Shown one piece after another: positions 47,901-58,949 of a stretch of 64,000 nucleotides of DNA. Source of the stretch: Azadirachta indica (taxonomy: Eukaryota > Streptophyta > Magnoliopsida > Sapindales > Meliaceae); the NCBI GenBank assembly GCA_022749755.1, contig CM040453.1:11231368-11295367 (forward strand), written 5' to 3'. The notes beneath the pieces were generated by a model that saw only the letters and a list, made by a program, of their open reading frames with translations, was not told where the DNA came from and ran no database searches. Positions within the stretch are counted from its first letter, which is position 1; each line of letters begins with the position of its first letter. The translations under genes and the position numbers were made by a program.

Positions 47901-48770
47901 AAAAATTAAGGTAAATAACAATATCCCAAATTAAAAAAATAGTTTAAAAAGTTTGATTATTTGGCAAATTTCTCTTTAAAATAGGCATGCCCAAACAAAT
48001 ACTTCGGTCTTTATATGTCCATGCTGGATATTATTAATATCCAATTTTATGTTTCCCGTTTCATGAGTTCCCCGCTTTGTTTCTGAACCATAACTTCCCT
48101 TTCTCTCTTTCTCTTCTTCTCTGCCTGTGACTTTGATGGCATTACATTAGCGAAAAGTCTCGAATCTCGCTGCTAATTGAAGGTCAATATTTCCAAGTTC
48201 TTCATTTTTGTTCTGATTTCGTTGTATTTTATAAGTTAATAGAAAAGAGGGAGAGAGGAATATTGAAGCTGTATCATAATTTCTCACTCATTTTTTATTT
48301 TTTAAGACTGGTAAACCAAGATTTCCATGATTTGGATATGCGGATTTTACATGAAAGTGTCCAGATTTTTTCTTTTCTTTTTTGTATAATCTATTTTTGA
48401 TGAAGTTGCGGAGCTCGCTCTTCTATGGTTCAATTTTCATTATTTCCAGTCTAACTTTGAGCTTCATTTTGCTTTAGATTTTTCTGTCTGGGTCTTTGAT
48501 AATAATTAATCTTATTTTCAAAATTATTTTCTTGAATTCTGGTTTCATGTTGCAGTTGCTTCTACAGTTTCATGTTTTACTATAAGTATATACATTTTTC
48601 TTCTAAAAATTAAGTGATAATTGTGTACGTCATGTGTGAAAATCATAATTGGTTTTTGTTAGAAGGCTATACAGAATATGAAAATCTCAACAAAATTGCT
48701 TAAATGAACTCAAGTTAAGAGGAATTGTAAGGCATTTGAGAAGGTGGAGCATTCAATTCCTAAGCATAAT
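47901..48770 (+). pseudogene. Truncated YCF20-like copy 2 (promoter, exon 1, part of intron 1)
   Basis: Colinear with 58830-59720 of the intact gene. The non-coding exon 1 ends at 48182 (TTGAAG|GTCAAT) and the intron continues with 'ttttacatgaaagtgtccag' and 'aaggcatttgagaa'. Similarity stops abruptly near 48770 ('aagcataattcctg'), where ankyrin-gene leader sequence of unit 4 begins. This is a clean duplication junction. No coding exon is included. Confidence 0.7.
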
Positions 48771-48774
48771 TCCT

Positions 48775-50130
48775 GAATAAACACAATCTTCTTGCCATTT
48801 TCTTCTACATTTTAACTCAAGCCTATCTTTTGATTGGAGATTGTATTGTAAGGAGTTGTGTTAGAGTAGATTTTTTTCTGAATTGAAGGTAAATTACACT
48901 CAAATTGGTAGATTTTTTGGGTTCGAAATCTCCATGTATACGTGTTGGTAGATTTTCCTTAAAACAGGTGTAGATTTTATTCAAATCTCTATCTACATTG
49001 GTAAATTTTCATCTTAATTATATATTTAATTGTATGATATTAATAATAAAGGTTGAGGCGGCAAATTGGAAAAAAAAAAAAAAAGAAAATCTTCAAAAGA
49101 TTTTTTAAGTTCTAATTTAGAATAATAGCAATGACAAGTATTTCAAACATTAATTGGTGTCTCCACATCGCATGCACCAAATTACTTCATTATTTATATT
49201 GTCTATTTGTTTAACACTTTCTGTACATATATGTAATTGATGGATAACAAACATGTTAATTTTATACAATTTTTTACACTATTTATAATTATTAAATTTA
49301 ATCACTTTTAATAGTTGAGTAAATCTAACACGTACAATAAAGACATAATTAAAGTATTTAAAAGAATTAGTTCATAAATTATTAATTTCATCAACATTAA
49401 GTACCCTCAATTTTTAATTTTTTATCAAATTTTATAATACAAATAAATTTTTCTTATCTTTTCATTAGTAGTTGTAGTAATAATATTAACAACAACAACA
49501 ACAAACAACACAGATTAATTTTTTATACGTGTAATCACCAATTTATATGTTATCAAAATAATATAATAAAAATGTACACTTGATTATTTTTCATAAAATA
49601 ATTGATAATAATCACCAATTAGACTGAAATAATTTATGCAAAATATTACGAATTACAATAATTCTATTAAAATAAAATATCCAATTTGCTTAACACATTT
49701 TCTTTAACTTTTACAACTATTTATCAAAGAAAATGGATGCGTATGTAATTTAACCTAAAAATTTTTGAATTTGCTGACCACATGTCATGATTTAGAATGG
49801 CAACTTACTATCAAAATTTGTGAAGAGTCAAGGCCGACCCCACAAGCCTTTGGAATAATTACAGTTCTAATAATACTCTTGTTACGTAAACACAATCCTT
49901 TTCTTCTTTCTAGTGATTTTGCTCTGTATTTTAGCTCAAGCCTGTCTTGAGGTTGTAGATTGCTTCGCAGTGGAGCAAAGATACTTACTTGGAATAATTA
50001 GACTTATCGTTCTCTCCTTATATAAACACAATCCTCTTCTTCCTTCTTATCATCTTAATTTCTTCTGATTTTAGCTCAAGCCTGTGTTGAGGTTGCAGAT
50101 TGCTTCGAAATAGCAGGGCAACAAAATAAG
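48775..50130 (+). other. Triplicated leader (5' UTR exon) region of unit 4
   Basis: Three related leader segments are present. At 48785-48870 the donor is lost; at 49885-49980 the donor GT is mutated (GCAAAG|ATACTT); 50025-50130 ends at a good donor ATAAG|GTACGT (GT at 50131). All share 'aacacaatc.t.ttcttc' and 'ttagctcaagcct'. Only the last looks usable. No ATG in these exons opens into the coding frame. The 900 bases between the first two are AT-rich intron-like sequence. Confidence 0.5.
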
Positions 50131-50678
50131 GTACGTACATGGTTTACAGTACTTAATTTCATTTTTCTTCTTTTATTATTAGATCAATTGGTAAATTAGT
50201 TGTTATTTAACAAAAATGATAGGTTAATAGTTGGTTTTTCTTCTTATGTATAGAAAAATTAAACCGAATTTATTTGGCACAAGCAATGTCGGTTTTGCTT
50301 GATCAAAATCACAAGAGTCGAAGGGAAATTCCTTTCCAATAAGTAATTATTGTCTAACATCATTTATTTGGATTATCGTAGATGTAATTATGTTTTCAAG
50401 TAATAAAAATTAATTATGAAGTAAATAAAAGTTTAAAAAGAAAAAGAAAAAGAAAAAGAAAAGAAGAATACTATTTAAATTTCAATGATTTTGTTTCTTA
50501 ATTAAAATTGAAATTAAATAATTTTTTAAAAATTAATTTAAAGATTTGATAATTTATATGTGAATATATTTATTACTATATTTTATGATATAATTACTTA
50601 TTTTAAAAGTTTGGTCGCATACTGAAACTCACTTTTCAGGTGTATTCTAACAACTTTTATGTTGCATAATCTCTATAG

Positions 50679-50852
50679 GTTTAAAGAAGATAATATCATC
50701 TATTGAAATTAAAGAAGATAATGGCGTTGAAACACAAGAATCAATACAACATGAAATTCAAATTGCTCTTCCATCACCTAATAATGGCGTTGAAAGACAG
50801 GAATCAGTACAACATGACATTCAAATTGCCCCTTCATTAACTATAATAACTG
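50679..50852 (+). pseudogene. Unit 4, N-terminal motif exon with internal 63-base duplication
   Basis: Acceptor CTATAG|GTTTAAAG and donor ACTG|GTATAT. The frame is open but has no ATG. Bases 50717-50779 and 50780-50842 are tandem copies of a 21-residue unit (NGVETQESIQHEIQIALPSP, then NGVERQESVQHDIQIAP). This is the only exon in the window with the motif duplicated inside it. Confidence 0.7.
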
Positions 50853-50961
50853 GTATATATTTGGCATATATTTGATGATAAAGTTACTTAGATTAAAAGT
50901 TTGGGTTATGAAAGTCATTTTTTTATATTCTAATAACTTTTATGTTACATAAACTTTATAG

Positions 50962-51045
50962 GTTTAAAGAAGATAGAGTCACATACTGATATTAAAGAAA
51001 ATAATGGCGTAGAAAGACAAGAATTAATACAACCTGAAATTAAAG
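50962..51045 (+). pseudogene. Unit 4, second N-terminal motif exon
   Basis: Acceptor TTATAG|GTTTAAAG. It encodes HTDIKENNGVERQELIQPEI, ending at donor TAAAG|GTGATT in phase 1. It is shorter than the other motif exons because the donor lies before the Pro/Ser-rich end. No ATG is present. Confidence 0.6.
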
Positions 51046-52152
51046 GTGATTTTTCTATTACACCATATCTCTTGTACTCTTAATTCATTATGCTTGAATA
51101 TTTGGCAATGTAAGAAAAATTTTCATCCATCTTTTATAAGTTATTTAGGATAAGTTTAAGATTGTTATAATTTATAAGATAACTTATTTTTAACTAGAAA
51201 ATCCAAGACTATAGTAGTGTTTGTTTTTTTTTCTAAAATCTGAATATAATTAAAATATAAATTTGATTAATATGTTTGTTTTATTTATTTTAAATATATG
51301 AATATAAATATTAAGTTGAGTTTTTGTAAATGCATAATTTAATCTCTATTGGTTAAAAATAATAAAACTTCTCATAAGTCCAAGAGCCCAAATGGCCCAA
51401 CTCGTTGGAATTGGATGATTTTAAAAAAATGGGGTATGATTTAGGGATAGGCCTCTATCCCTAGCCCACTCTCCACAATAAATTTAAAATTTTTTTGGTT
51501 TATTACATATACATTATCTTATTTGATTAATGATTATAAAAGTTAAAATTTTTCATTTTAATTAATCTAAGTTCATAAAATTTTAAAATTTTAAAATTTT
51601 TTATTTTAATCAATTAAGTTCTTTTTTAAAACTTTAAAATTTTTTATTTTAATGATTTCTTAGAATTTTTCAAAATTATTTTCTTAAAAAAAATTCACTG
51701 AAATAATTAGCACCTAAAATAAATTGAATAACTTCAATAATTAACACCATAATTTTTGATAAAATAAAAATAATTTAATTGATATCAAACAAAATAATCA
51801 ATAAATTAATTTCTTTGAATATAATAATATAAGATTAGTGAAAAAAAAAAAACTCAATTATTTTCTTTTCTTTTTCATACTTCATTTTCTTATGTACCAA
51901 ACAAAATTTTTTTTTGACAAAATTATTAGAAAACATAAAACTCCAGTATTCATTTAATATTTTTTTTTAACTTTTATCAATTCCATTAAGAACTAATTTT
52001 ATAAAATTTCATATAAATTATCTCAATCAAATTGATGATTATTGTCAAATACTTCTTTCATCAATTACTTTATTAAAAAATCAAGTATTTATTTTTTATT
52101 ATATTATTTTAATGATATGTGAATGAGTGGTTTTACATGTGAAAAATTAACT

Positions 52153-52201
<49 letters not shown>

Positions 52202-52900
52202 GAAAGATATAAAAAATTTAGTTTGTATTATAAGATTTGATAAAAATAAAAAATTAAGGATATTTGATATTAATAATAAATTAACAAATTGATAATTATG
52301 GGTTTTGATTTTATTAAATATTTTTAGACATTGAATGTGATAATTTGATAGAATTGATAGAGATGAGATGATGATAGTATAAAAATGCATAGTCAAATGC
52401 AAACAAAAATTGTCTTCATTTTGGTGGGTGATGTCTTCATTTTCTTTTTTAACACTCTTCAAATTCTAATAAAATTATACTACACACCAGTTTGTTTCTT
52501 ATTTGAAATCTGAACGGATATGAATTGTGAAAAAATTTGTATAACTCTAAATAGTATATTTATTTTTTATTTATCACCTGTAAATATCGAAGATCTAAAA
52601 ATTGATAATTTTATTTATGTTATCTATATAAATAATTAAGATAAACTCTATATATCAGAAAATAAATAAATTTTATAAAGGTGTCTTAATTTACTACAAT
52701 TTAAAAACTTATTTACATTTTAAATTTTAACTTATTTTATTCAGACATAATTACCAAGTTTTAATTGTTGAAGTTTGAAAACAAACTCCTTAATTTAAAA
52801 TTAATATTTGAACAACTAAAATTGAACTATAATCGAACTTTAAATTAAGAAAACAAACGGTCATTAAATTTCTAATAGAAATTTTTTTATGATACATATA
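51046..52900 (+). other. Intron 3 of unit 4, left part
   Basis: AT-rich and colinear with parts of intron 3 of units 1 and 2. It contains an (AAT)n microsatellite at 52153-52200. The minus-strand ORF over that repeat is a run of Tyr and is not a gene. Confidence 0.5.
52153..52200. repeat. (AAT)n microsatellite, about 16 units
   Basis: An uninterrupted trinucleotide repeat in intron 3 of unit 4. The equivalent spot of unit 1 (about 14890-14915) has only three or four irregular units. Confidence 0.85.
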
Positions 52901-52919
52901 TATATAAACTCCTAAGCCT

Positions 52920-53645
52920 AAACTTAGACCAATTATATTAAATTAAAAAAAAGAGTACAAGTGCAAGGAAAGCCCAAGATGGCTCGAAAAAATAGACCCA
53001 AAACAAGAAAGAAGAAAGCCTGAATAAAATAAGTTAAAACAATCTGTCAGCCACACTATTGTTTTTGTTTTCTCTGTAAGTATGACTGAAGTGAAAATTT
53101 ATCCTGCGGATAAGATGACTACAATTGAGCCAGCGATTACGAAGCATCGAGGGAGGGGGCAAGGAGGAATTGAACAAATGTTGAATTACAACCATGGAAT
53201 CAGATTCTAACCAAAGATTAAACCGGCCTTTGCAACAGCCAATTCAACTACCAAAATAACAGCCATCAATTCTGCAAAAAAGGCTATAGAATGACCAACG
53301 TATAAGCTAAAACCACCCAAGAACCGTCCAGAGTGGTCGCGAAAGACACCCCCACAAGCAGCCTCTCCAGGATTACCTTTAGCCAGCCCATCCGAATTAG
53401 CCTTAATCCACAAAATAGGCAGAGGAGTCCAATAAATGCAGAGTGTCCCGATCTGACCCAAACAACACCAAATATGGGCAGAACTTAGCAAAATACCGAA
53501 TGTGAGCAACAACATCTACCCGTATCTGATGAATAGAGGTAACAACATCCTCAAACCGAAGCCTGTTCCTAGTCTTCCAAAGAGAATAAAGAAGGTAATA
53601 AGCAGCCATAATCCATAAATTAAAAAGCTGAGGACTAAAGAGACA
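52920..53645 (-). mobile_element. LINE fragment with RNase H domain
   Basis: On the minus strand, 53609-53403 encodes AAYYLLYSLWKTRNRLRFED, a segment found between reverse transcriptase and RNase H in plant LINEs. A frame change follows, then 53420-53207 reads ANSDGLAKGNPGEAACGG, the RNase H start with catalytic Asp, and FAELMAV with catalytic Glu. After another frame change LESDSMVV (third acidic residue) and TYRENKNNSVAD lie at about 53210-53045. At least two frameshifts make it dead. The segment is inserted about 100 bases before the acceptor of the main ankyrin exon of unit 4. It is the 3' end of an element, 5'-truncated, and target duplications were not resolved. Confidence 0.8.
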
Positions 53646-53753
53646 ACATATTATATAATAGAAAAATTAAAAAAATTTTATTGATATGTTATATAAACAT
53701 GTTATTGATATATAAAATTCGTTCTTTAATTCTTGCTTGATACGACTTGACAG

Positions 53754-54236
53754 CGGTACGTAAGAGATATGTGCGCTTAGAGTTGTATAGATTTGCCCTG
53801 AATGGATTATGGATAGCTGCAAAGAACAGTGTCTTTGAACAATATCCAAATATCACGGCTAGGGTTAGGATCACAAAGGAAGGTGACACTGCTCTCCACG
53901 TTGCAGTCGCTGCAAACCACACTCGTTTTGTCAAAGGACTGGTAGAGGAGGGCTATATGAATGCAAAGGATTTGGCTATTCACAATTTTGTTGGAAACAC
54001 AGCTTTACATTATGCTGCATCATCTGGGAATTTGGAACTTGTCAAATACATGAATAAGAAGAATGAACACTTGGTAACTATTCGAGACGGAGACGGCATG
54101 TTACCACTTCACATAGCAGCTCTATCAGGGCATGAACAGATCGTAGAGTATCTTTTTCCACTATCTAATCTCGGGGACTTAAATAACGAGGATAAGATGG
54201 AATTGCTTGTCGCTTTGATAAACAGCCATTTATACG
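53754..54236 (+). CDS. Unit 4, main N-terminal ankyrin exon
   Basis: Open throughout. Ankyrin boxes GDTALHVAVAANHTRF, VGNTALHYAASSGNLEL and LPLHIAALSGHEQIV. Acceptor TTGACAG|CGG and donor TATACG|GTAAGT. The first in-frame ATG is only inside the second repeat (GYMNAKD), so a start from this exon would remove part of the repeats. Confidence 0.75.
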
Positions 54237-54344
54237 GTAAGTAGTAGTGTCAATAACTGTGGCTAATTAGGTGTGTGTATATATACATATGTGATTATGT
54301 TCATTCTTTCTTGCATGACGATGGTATGTATGTAATTTCCCCAG

Positions 54345-54518
54345 ATGTAGCGTTGGATTTGCTTTCTGTTTACGAAGAGTTAGCTGTTAGTCGTGATAGA
54401 AAAGGGGAGACAGCGTTGCATGCCTTGGCATATTCTAACTTGAGCAAACAAGATGAAGATGAAGATCAGCAAGGAATTAAATTCCTTTTAGCTTATGTGG
54501 GCAGGTTCTTCAAGTTGG
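54345..54518 (+). CDS. Unit 4, middle exon
   Basis: Acceptor CCCCAG|ATGTAG (Asp-Val codons) and donor TTGG|GTAAGT. It encodes LAVSRDRKGETALHALA, a short Asp/Glu-rich linker from GATGAA repeats and GIKFLLAYVGRFFKL. The Cys of LAVC is Ser here. Confidence 0.7.
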
Positions 54519-54824
54519 GTAAGTTTCAATTCTTTCCAGCTTATCCTTAAGACATCTCACTATTCCTTAGTTACACAAGCTGCTATCTTTCCAATCTAAA
54601 ATTAATTTACACTTCTTCTCCTTTGAAGCCATCCATGCTTTTCTTTTAGACCCTTGAAATTTCTTGAAAATATGGACTTCCCTGGTATTCTTAAATTTTT
54701 TGTATATATTACCTTAAAACATTTTATATATCCCTGCATTTATATTACGTGTTTAAAATCATTAAACTAAATTATAGGAAGTCCCATCAAAATATACGCA
54801 TTTACTTCACATAATAACATTTAT

Positions 54825-54858
<34 letters not shown>

Positions 54859-56493
54859 ACAGTATTATTTTCCTGTAAAAATATTAAAATAAACTTATTT
54901 TATTGCAGAAAATAAGGTCCATTATCTCCTGTTTTTAAAGATAATATTTTATTATTCTCTTATGTTTTTTTTAATATTCTATCTATCACCCTCTAATTCT
55001 TTTTTTTTTAATTTTATCTTTTAGTTCAATTGGTTTATAAAATTATAAAAATAAAAAATATTTGAAATATTAAAAATTAAATCAGAATTTTAAGGGGGTG
55101 ATGAGATATTAAAAAAAATATGAAAATAATGAAATATTCGCTCAAAAAACAAGTGGTAATGGGCATTCTCCCCAAAAAAATAATTATTTATTATTTTAGT
55201 TTCATAAATATTCCTGAAAACAACCTCTTACATCTCTATTTGATTATAACAAAAATATAAATTTTTATAATTGTTAATAAAATTTTGAAATAAATAATCT
55301 TATTCACTTCACACCAAAATTAGGTGAATTATTATTAGGTGATAATTATAACCCAAAAACCTTGCACGCCAAAATTCTCTCAAAGTCGCAAACCACAAAA
55401 ATCTGAAAATCATTATTTCGTTATACTCAGTGCATCTCCCACCTAGGAATGCATCGATATGTAAGCTATAAAAATTATTTAACAATATATATATATAGGG
55501 AAAAGAACTGTTAGGTCCTTAAGGCTTGGTGAAATGTACTGATAAGTTTTAAGAGTTTGAAAAATATGCATCCAACTCCTAACCTGTTAAGTTCTAATCG
55601 CCATTTGGATGAAATACAATGCAATTATATTTTTACCCTGATATGTGATTTTGACTATTTGCTTTATTGTCACCTATCACCATTAATCGCCACCACTTAT
55701 TACTATTTATTTTACCATAAATATCACTAAAATTTTTGTCGAACAAATAATGATACTAATATTATTGCTATTTAAACAACTCTTTGTCACAAATTTGAAG
55801 TTGAATTTTTAAAATCTAGAATTTTAACTTTAGATTTATGGTAAACGGTAGTTCAAACAGTTATGATAACAATATATAGATTATTCAATAAGAATTTCAA
55901 TGGTATTCATGACCACCTAAATGGAAGAGAGTTATCAATGCCAATCGACAACCAGCGGCACTGAAGTAACTAACATTTGTTTAGGTCTTCATGAATACTA
56001 TTAAACTCCTTGTTAAATAATATATACATTAATATTATTATCATTGTCATTTGAATAATTATTCACAATAAATATGAAGTTGAAATTTTAGAATCTAAAA
56101 ATTCAACTTCTAATGATATCTATAGTGAAACAAACAGTGATTGGTGGTGGCGATTGGTGGTGGCGATCAATTACGATCAACAACAATGAAGCAAATAGTC
56201 AAAATGACATATCAAGAATAAAAATATAATTGTAGTGTATTCCATCCAAATGGCCATTACAAGTTAACAAACTAGGATTTGCATGAGTATTTTTAAAACA
56301 TTTGGGACTTATTAGTATCTTTAACCAAATGTTATGGACCTAAGAGTCCTTTTCCCTTTTTAGAAGTAGCCCCCTCTAAAAAAAAATTACATTGTGGGGA
56401 CATAATATCATTGTAGTGAATATTACTGTCTCGTCATATCATAAAGTTTTTTTAATTAACTTTGTCTTCTTTTAAAGAAAAAAAAAATTGCAG
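54519..56493 (+). other. Intron 5 of unit 4
   Basis: About 2 kb, longer than in the other units because of the 859-base fold-back element (55498-56356). That element replaces about 0.5 kb of sequence present in units 1 and 3. The remainder is AT-rich with TA microsatellites (54825-54858). No gene was found. Confidence 0.6.
55498..56356. mobile_element. 859-base fold-back (long terminal inverted repeat) element
   Basis: The left end GGGAAAAGAACTGTTAGGTC and the right end, read inward, GGGAAAAGGACTCTTAGGTC are the tips of inverted repeats. These continue, with mismatches and small indels, almost to the centre. Paired landmarks include 'cgccatttggatg', 'caattatattttta', 'gattttgactatttgct' and 'ggtattcatga'. 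The arms are therefore roughly 400 bases each, with a short centre near 55930-55985. No ORF and no clear target duplication were found; host sequence is missing at the insertion point. It most resembles a MULE-type or fold-back non-autonomous DNA transposon. Confidence 0.85.
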
Positions 56494-56921
56494 TGTCACA
56501 TCCCAAGTCTTGGAGAAACTTTTCAGACGCATCCATAGCCAAATATTTGATTAGATTTATTTGGTAACGCGTCATAGTTTTAGATGACCACAGCATTGCA
56601 GGACTAATTAGAACACCTTGGCCATTAATATTTCTTGCTGCGAAAAAAGGGAACTATGAACTTCTTAAGACACTTACTCATTGGTATCCTGATATCATAC
56701 GGGAAGTTGACAGTGATGGTCGTAACATATTTCATATCGCTTTTTTGAATCGTCAAGAGAATGTTTTTAAACTTATTTATGATATTGGTCCACTCAAAGA
56801 TAAGATAATTTCGTCCAAAGATAATAACAAGAACACTGTATTACATTTGATTGGAATATTAGCACTACTAAATTGCTTCAAAATTATACTTGGAGCAGCT
56901 CTCCAAGTATTGTGGTTTAAT
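56494..56921 (+). pseudogene. Unit 4, second ankyrin exon with TAA
   Basis: TAA at 56565-56567 stands where unit 3 has GAA in IWEQ. Downstream the frame is open: RTPWPLIFLAAKKGNYELLK, VDSDGRNIFHIAFLNRQE and KNTVLHLIG. Near the end, 12 bases are missing in frame (LQVLWF instead of LQMQREVLWF). The last codon is AAT before donor GTGAGT. Confidence 0.75.
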
Positions 56922-56987
56922 GTGAGTCTTAACTTAAACCACTCTTTCTCAATTGATAATATATCTCATGATATTAAATGAATGTAG

Positions 56988-57553
56988 GAAGTAAGATTTT
57001 GAGATCATCAGATGTTGAAGCCATAAAAAATGAAGAGAAAACTGCTCGAGATTTGTTTGTTGAGAATCACAAAGATTTAAAAACAGAAGGCGAAAAATGG
57101 ATGAAGGACACAGCAAATTCATGCACGGTCGTAGAAACACTAGTTGCGACTGTGGTTTTTGCTGCTGTTTTCACTGTACCAGGTGGCAACAAAGAAGATA
57201 CAGGGGCTCCCAATTTCCTCAAAAAGGTTTCCTTTAAAATATTTGCCATATCTGATGCAGTATCCTTGATATTCTCCTCAATCTCAATACTTAGCTTCTT
57301 ATCAATCCTTACTTCCAATTACGAGGAAGAAGACTTCTTTTCTGTTTTACCCAAGAATCTAGTGGTTGGAATAGCATCACTTTCCTTGTCAATAGCATCA
57401 ATGATGGTAGTCTTTTGCACAACTTCTTTCATCGTTTTCAATGGCGAGACGTCATGGATTCCTATTCTTATTACCGTCCTTGCTTCTATACCAGTCATAT
57501 TTTTCATTCGGAAACATTACCGTTTCTTTGTTAAGACAGGTCGTACCCTCTGA
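56988..57553 (+). pseudogene. Unit 4, PGG-domain exon with 4-base deletion at its start
   Basis: The acceptor AATGTAG is conserved, but the exon starts GAAGTAAGATTTTGA, so the phase-0 frame stops at once. In the frame two bases on, it is open from SKILRSSDVEA through EKWMKDTANSC, TVPGG and four membrane helices to the TGA at 57551-57553. Confidence 0.8.
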
Positions 57554-58900
57554 TCATCGGTCTCTCTTTTTTCTACGCGGTCGGTTCTGCTGTCAGTTTT
57601 TGCTGCTGGCTCCGGCAACTTGATCTGGAGTTAATGTTTGGTGCTATTTTCAGCTATGTTCTGTGTTGTTGATTTGTATGCATTAATTAGATTCCTTTCC
57701 CATTTTATATTTTGGATGCTATTATGTTTTTTTATTTAATGAAAATCTCTCTAGGCTTAGCTCTAAGAGACTACCTAAAAAAATAAACGTTTTACCTATT
57801 GATCTCTTGTTTCGTTTTCTAGCTAAATGTAAATTAATGTTCGATATACATATAAGAAAACTTTCCCTATTTGAAAAACTGTTCTAATGGATTTCTATTA
57901 AGATTATCTGTCTTTCTTCTTCTTCTTCTTTTCAAAATAATGTTTAGACCTTCTAAACGTCTCCTCGGCAATCAAGTGAAACCATGACATATTGTGATAA
58001 ATGATCTTTTATTTAGGTTAAAGAATTTTAACTCAATCTAATTCAAATGGGTGATCAAATGGTGTAACAAATGACCAATAAATTGACATCTATTTTTACA
58101 TTTTTCTTTTAATTTTTGTACTTTGATTTAATGATTTTTCTCTTAATGTTTCAAATTTTGAAATTGAAAAATTGAAAGTTAAAGGGATTCGAACCCTAAT
58201 TTGCACTCTATATTTTCATACTTTAAAGATTTTCAGGTTAGAAAAAAACAAATCTACCTCTGCTTATTAATTTGAGTTCGGTTTACACTACTGTAAAATA
58301 GATGTAAAACACTCTTGTTAGTTTCTAACATTGCCACTTAACACCCTCTTGTATCAGATTTCCAGATTTAATATTCAATTGATTTTAGCTACTCTTTTAT
58401 AAGTTTATAATTTCACCCCTTGATGTGTGATGTGAATTTAGGTTTTGACTGAATCTAAATCCAAATGACTCCTAATCATTAGATCCTTTATTATTAATTT
58501 TAGTTAATTTTTTTTATGGATTACAATTTTATTTTTCATGGACAATCTAAATCCAACTTAGATTTTTTAATAATTTTAATCATTTTTTATGAATTTAAAA
58601 TTAAAAAAACAACATACAAATTTTGTTCAGGTAGATTTATTAGCTGTATTGTTTGAAAAATGCTCAGTAAATTTCTAATTTTTTAACTAATGACTCTGGT
58701 AACCTTGTACAATAATAGTTACCTAAAAAATAAAATGTAATAATATTATTTATTTATTTATTTTATAATATAATAATATATTGATATGAATAATATAATA
58801 TATTTTTGAAAATAAGGGGTAAATAACAATATCTCAAATTAAAAAATAATTAAAATGTCTGATTATTTGACAAAATTTCCCTTTATAGTAATAAGCTTGC
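57554..58900 (+). other. 3' UTR and downstream flank of unit 4
   Basis: Colinear with the flanks of units 1 and 3, without the solo LTR. It leads directly into the promoter of the intact YCF20-like gene. This is probably the ancestral junction from which the others were copied. No gene was found. Confidence 0.55.
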
Positions 58901-58949
58901 CCAAACAAATGCTTTGGTTTTTATATATCCATTCCATGCTGGATAATAT

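Larger units (their letters stand above)
50679..57553 (+). pseudogene. Ankyrin-repeat/PGG-domain protein, unit 4 (no start, nonsense, 4-base deletion)
   Basis: Exons by homology: 50679-50852, 50962-51045, 53754-54236, 54345-54518, 56494-56921 and 56988-57553. Neither motif exon has an in-frame ATG; the position used in unit 1 is ATA. The second ankyrin exon has TAA at 56565-56567 in place of a GAA. The PGG exon lacks 4 bases right after its acceptor ('gaagtaag' instead of 'gaagtgagtaag'), and the second ankyrin exon lacks 12 bases in frame near its end. The main ankyrin exon and the rest of PGG are open. The LINE fragment and the fold-back element lie in its introns. Overall it is the most damaged unit. 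Confidence 0.75.

Noticed and set aside
52133..52462. Minus-strand 109-codon ORF with a run of Tyr
   Set aside because: The Tyr run is the complement of the (AAT)n microsatellite in an intron; not conserved in other units.
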